Shown here: positions 25,483 to 32,967 of the stretch, piece by piece
How positions within the stretch are numbered: position 1 is the first letter of the stretch
How the letters are laid out: each line of letters opens with the position of its first letter
Assembly (NCBI GenBank): GCA_963626085.1
Contig: CAVFVJ010000031.1
Coordinates: 1 to 64,000, forward strand
From: Colivivens sp963626085
GTDB taxonomy: Bacteria > Bacteroidota > Bacteroidia > Bacteroidales > Bacteroidaceae
Reading direction: 5' to 3'
DNA length: 64,000 nucleotides
The notes under the pieces: model-generated
What the model saw: the letters and a program-made list of their open reading frames with translations, nothing else
What the model was told of the DNA's origin: nothing
The model's database searches: none
Made by a program: the position numbers and the translations under genes

Positions 25483-26661
25483 ATGAACAAGATATATCTT
25501 AAACGGGGGAAAGAGGAATCGCTGCAGCGGTTTCACCCGTGGATTTACTCAGGAGCCATTGCGTCGTTCGACGGCAAGGTGGAAGAAGGCGAAGTGGTGG
25601 AGGTGTACACCAGTAAGCGCGAGTACATAGCCACCGGACACTACCAGATAGGTTCCATCATGGTGAGAGTACTCACATTCGACCATGAGGTCATCGACAA
25701 GGAGTTCTACAAGCGGAAACTGGCAACAGCCTATCAAGTGAGGCTATGCATAGGAGTGGCAGACCGCCCCGACAATAACACCTACAGACTAGTGCACGGA
25801 GAGGGCGACAACCTGCCTGGACTGGTCATCGATATCTACGGTGGCACAGCCGTAATGCAAGCCCATTCAGTAGGCATGCACCAAGACAGGGAGATGATAG
25901 CCGAGGCCCTACAGGAAGTGATGGAAGGCAAGATAGAGAATATCTTCTACAAATCAGAGACTACCCTACCCTACAAGGCAGAGCTGGGACAAGAGAACGG
26001 TTTCCTACTCGGAGGCAGTGCAGATGACATAGCTGTGGAGAACGGACTCAAGTTCCATGTGGACTGGTTGAAAGGTCAGAAGACTGGCTTCTTCGTAGAC
26101 CAGCGTGACAACCGTAGTCTGCTTGAGCGTTACAGCAAGGGACGCAATGTGCTCAACATGTTCTGCTACACGGGAGGGTTCTCCTTCTACGCCATGCGTG
26201 GTGGAGCCAAGATTGTCCATTCTGTAGACTCATCGCAGAAAGCCATTGACCTGACCAACGCCAACGTGCAACTCAACTTCCCAGGAGACCCGCGTCACGA
26301 AGCATTTGCTGAGGACGCCTTCAAGTACCTCGACAGCATGGGTGACAACTACGACCTCATCATTCTTGACCCACCAGCGTTCGCAAAGCACAAGGATGCA
26401 CTGCGCAACGCACTGAAAGGTTACACACGCATCAACCACAAGGCGTTCGAGAAGATACAGCACGGAGGCATACTATTCACTTTCAGTTGCTCGCAGGTGG
26501 TGACCAAGGACAATTTCCGTGCAGCAGTGTTCACTGCAGCAGCCCAAGCAGGGCGTAAGGTGCGCATCCTGCACCAGTTGCACCAGCCAGCCGATCACCC
26601 AATCAACATATACCATCCCGAAGGCGAATATCTGAAAGGACTCGTGCTGTACGTAGAATAG
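25483..26661 (+). CDS. rlmI: 23S rRNA (cytosine) methyltransferase RlmI-like
   Basis: Start at 25483 (MNKIYLKRGKEESLQRFHPW), 10 bases after the exonuclease stop; a longer frame overlapping that gene lacks homology-like sequence. 392 residues: an N-terminal PUA RNA-binding domain (HPWIYSGAI...GEVVEVYTS), a linker domain, then a Rossmann SAM-dependent methyltransferase with FFVDQRDNR, VLNMFCYTGGFSFYAM (SAM loop), LIILDPPAF (catalytic motif IV) and the cysteine in FTFSCSQVV. RlmI modifies C1962 of 23S rRNA. Confidence 0.93.
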   Translation: MNKIYLKRGKEESLQRFHPWIYSGAIASFDGKVEEGEVVEVYTSKREYIATGHYQIGSIMVRVLTFDHEVIDKEFYKRKLATAYQVRLCIGVADRPDNNTYRLVHGEGDNLPGLVIDIYGGTAVMQAHSVGMHQDREMIAEALQEVMEGKIENIFYKSETTLPYKAELGQENGFLLGGSADDIAVENGLKFHVDWLKGQKTGFFVDQRDNRSLLERYSKGRNVLNMFCYTGGFSFYAMRGGAKIVHSVDSSQKAIDLTNANVQLNFPGDPRHEAFAEDAFKYLDSMGDNYDLIILDPPAFAKHKDALRNALKGYTRINHKAFEKIQHGGILFTFSCSQVVTKDNFRAAVFTAAAQAGRKVRILHQLHQPADHPINIYHPEGEYLKGLVLYVE

Positions 26662-26704
26662 GTATGGTGCGAGTACTCGGGCATAAAAAAAGACAGTCCG
26701 GCAC

Positions 26705-26735
26705 GTTGCACAATGAGAATTTATATGTATCTTTG
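26705..26735 (+). promoter_or_regulatory. Promoter of the AICAR transformylase gene
   Basis: GTTG at 26705-26708, 19 bases, TATCTTTG at 26728-26735. The gene starts 74 bases downstream. Confidence 0.65.
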
Positions 26736-26809
26736 CACGTGATTATAAAGAACAAATAACTATAGCATAGAACAAACGAAGACAGTATCTTCACAAATAC
26801 AGAGAGACA

Positions 26810-27991
26810 ATGACAGAGTTAGAGCTTAAATATGGTTGCAATCCGAACCAGAAACCATCAAGAGTGTACATGGAAAAAGGAGAACTTCCATTTGAAGTGT
26901 TGTGTGGTCGTCCCGGCTACATCAACCTTCTTGACGCGTTCAACAGTTGGCAGTTGGTACGAGAGTTGCGCACCGCCACGGGTCTGCCAGCAGCAGCATC
27001 CTTCAAACACGTCAGTCCGGCAGGAGCGGCTGTGGGAGTACCTATGAGCGACACACTGAAGAAAATCTATTTCGTGGATGACATCAATATACCGCTCACC
27101 CCCATCGCCACGGCATACGCCAGAGCACGCGGAGCCGACCGCATGTCGAGCTTCGGAGATTTCATTGCCCTCAGTGACACCTGCGACGAAGCTACAGCAC
27201 TACTCATCAAGCGTGAGGTGAGCGACGGCATCATCGCCCCTGATTACACACCCGAAGCACTTGAGATACTGAAAGCAAAGCGCAAAGGTACATATTGTAT
27301 CATCAAGATGTCCACCGACTATCGTCCGGCACCAGTGGAGCACAAGCAAGTGTTCGGCATCACATTCGAGCAAGGAAGGAACGAGATAGACCTTAGCAGT
27401 GACAACTTGTTCGACAACATACCAACAAAGAACAAGAATCTCCCTGATGAGGCTAAGCGCGACTTGAAGATAGCCCTCATCACACTGAAATATACACAAA
27501 GCAACTCAGTATGCTACGTGAAAGACGGTCAAGCGATAGGTATCGGAGCTGGTCAACAGAGCCGAATCCACTGCACACGACTGGCAGGTAACAAAGCCGA
27601 CCTATGGTGGTTGCGCCAGTGTCCCAAGGTGATGGCACTGCCGTTCAAGGCCGACATTCGCCGCGCTGACCGCGACAATACCATCGACTTGTATATGGGT
27701 GACGAGTGCGCTGACGTACTGGCAGAGGGAGCATGGCAGAACTTCTTTACCGAGAAGCCCGAACCCCTCACCAAAGAAGAGAAAAAGGCATGGTTGGCAC
27801 AAAACACTAAAGTGTCACTCGGTAGCGACGCCTTCTTCCCGTTCGGAGACAATATAGAGAGAGCTCACAGAAGTGGAGTGGAGTACATCGCCCAGGCAGG
27901 CGGTTCGGTGAGAGACGACAATGTCATCGAGACCTGCGACAAGTACAATATCGTAATGGCGTTCACGGGAATCAGGTTGTTCCACCATTGA
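26810..27991 (+). CDS. Stand-alone AICAR transformylase
   Basis: 393 residues corresponding only to the transformylase part of PurH; the N-terminal IMP cyclohydrolase (MGS-like) domain is missing. Diagnostic are LKYGCNPNQKPSRVY at the start, the loop ASFKHVSPAGAAVG containing the catalytic K-H pair, TPIATAYARARGADRMSSFGDF, NSVCYVKDGQAIGIGAGQQSRIHCTRLA, and GSDAFFPFGDNIERAHRSGV. It would transfer the formyl group of 10-formyl-THF to AICAR in purine synthesis. A separate cyclohydrolase or a full PurH must exist elsewhere. Confidence 0.92.
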   Translation: MTELELKYGCNPNQKPSRVYMEKGELPFEVLCGRPGYINLLDAFNSWQLVRELRTATGLPAAASFKHVSPAGAAVGVPMSDTLKKIYFVDDINIPLTPIATAYARARGADRMSSFGDFIALSDTCDEATALLIKREVSDGIIAPDYTPEALEILKAKRKGTYCIIKMSTDYRPAPVEHKQVFGITFEQGRNEIDLSSDNLFDNIPTKNKNLPDEAKRDLKIALITLKYTQSNSVCYVKDGQAIGIGAGQQSRIHCTRLAGNKADLWWLRQCPKVMALPFKADIRRADRDNTIDLYMGDECADVLAEGAWQNFFTEKPEPLTKEEKKAWLAQNTKVSLGSDAFFPFGDNIERAHRSGVEYIAQAGGSVRDDNVIETCDKYNIVMAFTGIRLFHH

Positions 27992-28000
27992 CATCAGCCT

Positions 28001-28207
28001 ATGGCATCAGACGAAGAACTCATGTACGCCATGATGAACGGCATCAGCTTCAAAGGAAAGACCAAGGAGAAGAGTGACGACAACCGGGTGAAGACCAAAG
28101 CCCGTAGCAAGAGCTACAAGACGGGGGCACACGGATCGGGAGCCGCCAAGTTCAAGGCAGAGATAAAACAGAAAGTAAGGGCACGGAAGACCCAGAAAAA
28201 GAAGTAA
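28001..28207 (+). CDS. Small basic protein of unknown function
   Basis: 68 residues, start 9 bases after the transformylase stop and end 21 bases before serS, so it fits the operon. Residues 1-18 (MASDEELMYAMMNGISFK) could form a helix; the rest is rich in Lys, Arg, Ser and Gly (KTKARSKSYKTGAHGSGAAK, ending RARKTQKKK), suggesting nucleic-acid or ribosome binding. No family recognised. Coding support is its position and the absence of a competing frame. Confidence 0.6.
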   Translation: MASDEELMYAMMNGISFKGKTKEKSDDNRVKTKARSKSYKTGAHGSGAAKFKAEIKQKVRARKTQKKK

Positions 28208-28228
28208 CCGAATAGTCAGAATAGAGAC

Positions 28229-29542
28229 ATGTTAACATTAAAGCTAATCACAGAGCAGACCGACAGAGTAATCAAGGGACTGGAGAAAAAACACTTCGAA
28301 GGTGCGAAGGAAGCCATCGGCCAGGCAATAGAAATCGACAAGAGTAGACGTGCGGCACAGACAAGGCTCGACGCTTGTCTGGCAGAACAGAAGAAACACG
28401 CAGCACAAATCGGTGCGCTCATGAAACAGGGCAAACGCGATGAGGCAGAAGCAGTGAAGGTTGAGGTAGCCAAACTGAAGGAGGAGTCGCAGAACCTGCA
28501 AACAGAGATGAACAAAGCAGAAGAACAGTTGACAGTCCTACTCTGCACTATACCTAACATCCCATACGACGAGGTTCCTGAAGGGACATGCGCTAACGAC
28601 AACATGGTTGTGAAGTCCAGTCTGCGCGAATGCAAGGAAGGCGACACTGTAGGTAACTGGACTACTGTACCCACCAATGCCAACGCCAAGGTGCCCCACT
28701 GGGAACTGGCAAAGAAATACAACATCATAGACTTCGACCTCGGAGTGAAGATTACAGGAGCGGGCTTCCCCGTGTACATAGGCAAGGGAGCGCAATTGCA
28801 ACGTGCCCTCATAAACTTCTTCCTTGATGAGGCACGCAACGCCGGATACACAGAGATTATACCACCGACGGTGGTTAACGCAACCTCTGGATACGGCACG
28901 GGACAATTACCCGACAAGGAAGGACAGATGTACCACTGCGAGGTAGATGACCTCTACCTCATACCTACAGCGGAAGTGCCTGTGACCAATATCTACCGTG
29001 ATGTCATCATCGACGAGAAAGACCTCCCAATAAAGAACTGCGCCTACACACAGTGTTTCCGTCGTGAAGCCGGCAGTTACGGAAAGGATGTGCGTGGACT
29101 GAACCGTCTACATGAGTTCAGTAAGATTGAGATAGTACGCATCGACACACCTGAACACTCAAGACAGAGCCACCAGGAGATGCTCGACCATGTGGAAGGA
29201 CTTCTGAAAAAACTGGAACTGCCCTACCGTATCCTCCGTCTGTGTGGTGGAGACCAAAGCTTCACCTCTGCCATCTGCTACGACTTCGAAGTATACTCCG
29301 AAGCACAGGGACGCTGGTTGGAGGTCAGTTCAGTGAGCAACTTCGACACCTATCAGGCAAACCGCTTGAAGTGTCGCTACCGCAATGCCGAGAAGAAAGT
29401 ACAGTTGTGTCACACCCTCAACGGGTCAGCCCTCGCCCTACCTCGAATCATGGCATCCATCATAGAGGACAACCAAACAAACGAAGGTATTAGAGTGCCA
29501 GAAGTACTGCGCAAGTACACTGGTTTTGACATAATAGACTAA
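28229..29542 (+). CDS. serS: Seryl-tRNA synthetase
   Basis: 437 residues, a normal class II SerRS. It has an N-terminal long coiled-coil arm that binds the tRNA (about 30-105), then the catalytic core with motif 1 region (LINFFLDEARNAGYTEIIPP), motif 2 (QCFRREAGSYGKDVRGLNRLHEFSK) and motif 3 (ALPRIMASIIEDNQTNEGI). It charges tRNA-Ser and, as a step to selenocysteine where present, tRNA-Sec. Confidence 0.97.
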   Translation: MLTLKLITEQTDRVIKGLEKKHFEGAKEAIGQAIEIDKSRRAAQTRLDACLAEQKKHAAQIGALMKQGKRDEAEAVKVEVAKLKEESQNLQTEMNKAEEQLTVLLCTIPNIPYDEVPEGTCANDNMVVKSSLRECKEGDTVGNWTTVPTNANAKVPHWELAKKYNIIDFDLGVKITGAGFPVYIGKGAQLQRALINFFLDEARNAGYTEIIPPTVVNATSGYGTGQLPDKEGQMYHCEVDDLYLIPTAEVPVTNIYRDVIIDEKDLPIKNCAYTQCFRREAGSYGKDVRGLNRLHEFSKIEIVRIDTPEHSRQSHQEMLDHVEGLLKKLELPYRILRLCGGDQSFTSAICYDFEVYSEAQGRWLEVSSVSNFDTYQANRLKCRYRNAEKKVQLCHTLNGSALALPRIMASIIEDNQTNEGIRVPEVLRKYTGFDIID

Positions 29543-29553
29543 GTGGACGAAAG

Positions 29554-31905
29554 ATGAACAAAATCATTTCAAAGGCACAGTTCAGCGAGAAGGTGTTCAA
29601 GTTCGAAGTGGAAGCACCCCTCATAGCCAGGTCACGCAAGGCCGGCCATTTCGTCATCTTGCGTACAGGAGAGAAAGGAGAGCGCATACCACTGACCATA
29701 GCCGACAGTGATGTAGAAAAAGGCACCATCACACTTGTGGTGCAGACTGTCGGATACAGCACTACGAAGTTATGCAGTCTTGGCGTGGGCGACTACATCA
29801 CAGACGTGGTTGGTCCACTTGGTCAGGCAACCCACATAGAGAACTACGGCACCGTGGTATGTGCTGGAGGTGGGGTTGGTGTTGCTCCGATGTTACCTAT
29901 TATCAAAGCATTGAAAGAAGCAGGCAACAGAGTGGTTAGTGTCCTTGCCGGACGCACCAAGGAACTCATCATACTGGAAGACGAGGTACGCAAGCACTCA
30001 GACGAAGTCATCATCATGACCGATGACGGCAGCTACGGACAGAAGGGAGTGGTGACAGTAGGTATCGAGCAGGTCATCCAGCGAGAGAAGGTGGACAAGT
30101 GCTTTGCCATTGGACCTGCCATCATGATGAAGTTCTGCTGTCTGCTCACAAAGAAATACGGAATACCAACAGACGTATCCCTCAATACCATCATGGTAGA
30201 CGGTACAGGTATGTGTGGTGCTTGCCGTATAACTGTAGGAGGCAAGACTCGCTTCGTGTGCGTCGACGGTCCTGAGTTTGATGGACATGAAGTGGACTTC
30301 GATGAGATGTTCAAGCGTATGGGAGCATTCAAGGACGTAGAGTTGGAGGAGATGAAGAAACTGGAGGCTCACGTAGGTAGTGTCGTCGCTGATAATTGCC
30401 AAGAGACCAAGCCTACAGCTGATGCATCGGGAATGACCACCGACACTCCACTGGACGAGTTGCTCGACAGAAATGCCCCGTGGCGTAAATCACTACAGAC
30501 ATCCATGAAGCCCAAAGACCGTTCATCCATAGAACGGTGCGTGATGGGAGAGTTGGACCCAGCTTATCGTGCTACCACACGTACAGAAGAAGTAAACACT
30601 GGACTTACAGAGGAACAGGCACTTACAGAGGCCAAGCGTTGTCTCGATTGTGTAAAACCTTCATGCATGGAAGGATGTCCGGTAAGCATCAACATACCGT
30701 CATTCATAAAGAACATCGAGCGTGGACAATTCCTTGAAGCAGCCAAGGTGCTTAAGGCAACCAGTGCCCTACCAGCAGTATGCGGACGTGTGTGTCCACA
30801 GGAGAAACAATGTGAGAGCAAGTGTATCCACCTGAAGATGAACCACCCTGCAGTGGCAATAGGAAACCTTGAACGCTTCGCTGCAGACTTCGAGCGCAAC
30901 TCCGGAAAGATGGCATTGCCCGAATGCAAGGATGCGAACGGAATCAAAATTGCCGTGGTCGGTTCTGGTCCTGCTGGACTCAGTTTCGCTGGTGACATGG
31001 CAAAGAATGGTTACGATGTCACCGTGTTCGAGGCTCTCCATGAGATAGGAGGAGTATTGAAATACGGTATTCCAGAGTTCCGACTGCCCAACGCCATCGT
31101 AGATGTAGAGATACAGAACCTGGAGAAGATTGGAGTACATTTCGTGAAAGACTGTATCGTAGGCAAGACCATAACAGTCAGTCAACTCGAAAGCGAAGGC
31201 TACAAGGGTATCTTCGTGGCATCTGGAGCCGGACTGCCCAACTTCATGAACATACCGGGTGAGAACAGCATCAACGTGATGTCGTCCAACGAATACCTTA
31301 CCCGCGTAAACCTGATGGATGCCTCAAATCCAGAGAGCGACACCCCCATCAACAAAGCAAAGAGTGTAATGGTGGTAGGCGGTGGCAACACAGCTATGGA
31401 CTCATGCCGTACAGCCAAGCGACTCGGAGCAAAGAATGTGTTCATAGCCTACAGGCGAAGTGAGGCAGAGATGCCAGCTCGTCTCGAAGAGGTGAAGCAC
31501 GCCAAGGAAGAAGGCATCGAGTTCTTGACACTCCACAACCCAATAGAATACATAGCCGACGAGAAAGGCAAGGTATGTCAAGTACGATTGCAGAAGATGC
31601 AGTTGGGCGAGCCCGATGCGTCAGGCAGACGTAGCCCTGTACCTATCGAAGGAGCTGTCGAAACTATAGATATCGACATGGCGATAGTAGCCGTAGGAGT
31701 ATCCCCAAACCCACTTGTACCAAAGTCTGTAGAGGGACTGGAACTCGGTCGCAAGAACACCATAGCAGTGAACGAGGAGATGCAATCAAGCATCCCGACC
31801 ATCTACGCTGGAGGCGACATCGTTAGAGGCGGAGCGACCGTCATCCTCGCCATGGGCGACGGACGGAGGGCAGCCAAGTACATGCATGAGAACTTACAGA
31901 AATAA
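29554..31905 (+). CDS. Fused NfnAB-like flavoprotein (FAD/NAD-binding subunit plus GltD-like subunit)
   Basis: 783 residues. About 1-280 match the FAD/NAD-binding subunit of sulfide dehydrogenase/NfnA or PyrK type, with the iron-sulfur segment GMCGACRITVGGKTRFVCVDGPEFDG. A linker follows, and about 300-783 match the glutamate-synthase small-subunit/NfnB type: cysteines in CLDCVKPSCMEGCPV and CGRVCPQEKQCESKC for 4Fe-4S clusters, two dinucleotide-binding folds (VVGSGPAGLSFAGDMA; VVGGGNTAMD) and the end AGGDIVRGGATVILAMGDG. The separate NfnA and NfnB exchange electrons between NADH, NADPH and ferredoxin; a fused protein could do this alone. The GltD-only role in glutamate synthesis is less likely without GltB nearby. 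Confidence 0.88.
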   Translation: MNKIISKAQFSEKVFKFEVEAPLIARSRKAGHFVILRTGEKGERIPLTIADSDVEKGTITLVVQTVGYSTTKLCSLGVGDYITDVVGPLGQATHIENYGTVVCAGGGVGVAPMLPIIKALKEAGNRVVSVLAGRTKELIILEDEVRKHSDEVIIMTDDGSYGQKGVVTVGIEQVIQREKVDKCFAIGPAIMMKFCCLLTKKYGIPTDVSLNTIMVDGTGMCGACRITVGGKTRFVCVDGPEFDGHEVDFDEMFKRMGAFKDVELEEMKKLEAHVGSVVADNCQETKPTADASGMTTDTPLDELLDRNAPWRKSLQTSMKPKDRSSIERCVMGELDPAYRATTRTEEVNTGLTEEQALTEAKRCLDCVKPSCMEGCPVSINIPSFIKNIERGQFLEAAKVLKATSALPAVCGRVCPQEKQCESKCIHLKMNHPAVAIGNLERFAADFERNSGKMALPECKDANGIKIAVVGSGPAGLSFAGDMAKNGYDVTVFEALHEIGGVLKYGIPEFRLPNAIVDVEIQNLEKIGVHFVKDCIVGKTITVSQLESEGYKGIFVASGAGLPNFMNIPGENSINVMSSNEYLTRVNLMDASNPESDTPINKAKSVMVVGGGNTAMDSCRTAKRLGAKNVFIAYRRSEAEMPARLEEVKHAKEEGIEFLTLHNPIEYIADEKGKVCQVRLQKMQLGEPDASGRRSPVPIEGAVETIDIDMAIVAVGVSPNPLVPKSVEGLELGRKNTIAVNEEMQSSIPTIYAGGDIVRGGATVILAMGDGRRAAKYMHENLQK

Positions 31906-31920
31906 ATTACCAACTTGACT

Positions 31921-31949
31921 GAATGCCCTGCCATTATGGTAGGGCATTC
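31921..31949 (+). terminator. Hairpin in the fusion-phosphorylase gap
   Basis: GAATGCCCT and AGGGCATTC pair over 9 bp with an inner CCAT/ATGG. It lies 16 bases after the NfnAB-like stop and 22 before the next ATG. The T-tract is missing (GTCCTTAAAA), so it may attenuate or stabilise RNA instead of terminating. Confidence 0.5.
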
Positions 31950-31970
31950 GTCCTTAAAAGCAGTAGCCTT

Positions 31971-32852
31971 ATGACAAAGTATTTCGCACCATCAGAACTG
32001 ATTATCAATGAAGACAACAGTTCGTTCCACCTGCACATCACGCCAGAACAACTGGCGGACAAAGTAGTCATGTGTGGAGACCCTGACAGGGTGTCCTTGA
32101 TAGCGTCGTACTTCGACGAGCGAGAATGCGACGTGCAAAGTCGAGAGTTCCACACCATCACAGGCAGATACAAAGGGAAGCGTATCACCGCTATATCCCA
32201 CGGCATAGGCTGTGACAACATAGACATCGTGGTCACCGAACTTGACGCACTGAAGAACATCGATTTCGCCACCCGTAGGGAGAAAGAGCAACTTACGAGT
32301 ATGGACATGGTGAGGATTGGCACATGTGGTGGACTACAAGCAAATACTCCGACCGGCACATTCGTATGCAGCGAAAAGTCCATTGGCATCGAGGGACTAT
32401 TGAACTACTACTCCAACCGCAACGACATATGCGACCTTGAGTTCGAGAAAGCGTTCACCGACCATGTAGGGTGGGACTACCATGTACTTCCAGCCCCCTA
32501 TGTTGTAGACAACAGTCAGTCATTGCTCAATCAGATATTCGACGAGAACAAAGGAATGGTAAAGGGTGTGACCATCTCCTGCGGCGGCTTCTACGGTCCA
32601 CAAGGACGAGAGATACGTATACCGCTCGCCTACCCTCACCTCAACGAACGCATCTGTAACTTCGAGTGGCACGGTTACAGGATAACCAACTTCGAGATGG
32701 AGAGTGCAGCACTAGCAGGGCTGTGCAAGCACTTAGGACACCGTGCGCTGACCGTCTGTATGGTCATTGCCAACAGACTTGCACACGACGCAAACACAGG
32801 TTACAAGAATAACATTGGAGACTTGGTAAAGATTGTGCTTGACAAGATATAA
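31971..32852 (+). CDS. Nucleoside phosphorylase (uridine phosphorylase-like)
   Basis: Start at 31971 (MTKYFAPSELIINEDNSSFH); a longer frame from 31923 would read through the hairpin. 293 residues of the PNP/UDP phosphorylase family: VVMCGDPDRVSLIASYFD (phosphate-binding G-D-P-x-R), GRYKGKRITAISHGIGCDNI, MVRIGTCGGLQ, and NFEMESAALAGLCKHLGH (ribose-binding MES). It splits nucleosides with phosphate to ribose-1-phosphate and a base. Base preference cannot be fixed; in Bacteroidales the closest annotated relatives are usually called uridine phosphorylase. Confidence 0.88.
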   Translation: MTKYFAPSELIINEDNSSFHLHITPEQLADKVVMCGDPDRVSLIASYFDERECDVQSREFHTITGRYKGKRITAISHGIGCDNIDIVVTELDALKNIDFATRREKEQLTSMDMVRIGTCGGLQANTPTGTFVCSEKSIGIEGLLNYYSNRNDICDLEFEKAFTDHVGWDYHVLPAPYVVDNSQSLLNQIFDENKGMVKGVTISCGGFYGPQGREIRIPLAYPHLNERICNFEWHGYRITNFEMESAALAGLCKHLGHRALTVCMVIANRLAHDANTGYKNNIGDLVKIVLDKI

Positions 32853-32876
32853 ATCCTATACGATAAGAGAAGTACA

Positions 32877-32915
32877 ATAAAAAACGGACTTGCCAGTATA
32901 CACGAGCAAGTCCGT
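32877..32915 (-). terminator. Terminator of the minus-strand beta-galactosidase gene
   Basis: ACGGACTTGC and GCAAGTCCGT form a 10-bp stem; on the minus strand a TTTTTT run follows. It lies beyond the second hairpin, close to the stop of the convergent plus-strand gene. Confidence 0.75.
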
Positions 32916-32926
32916 CCATTAAAGGC

Positions 32927-32967
32927 AGGTCTGCCTACTCAAGAGTAAGCAGACCTCTATTTTTTAT
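32927..32967 (+). terminator. Terminator of the plus-strand nucleoside phosphorylase gene
   Basis: AGGTCTGC-TACTC pairs with GAGTA-GCAGACCT (13 bp with one internal mismatch), followed on the plus strand by a T-rich run TATTTTTTATTT that reaches the stop of the convergent gene. Confidence 0.7.

Noticed and set aside
26670..26679. CGAGTACTCG palindrome after rlmI as a terminator
   Set aside because: Only a 4-bp stem can form before the A-rich run; no T-tract on the plus strand.
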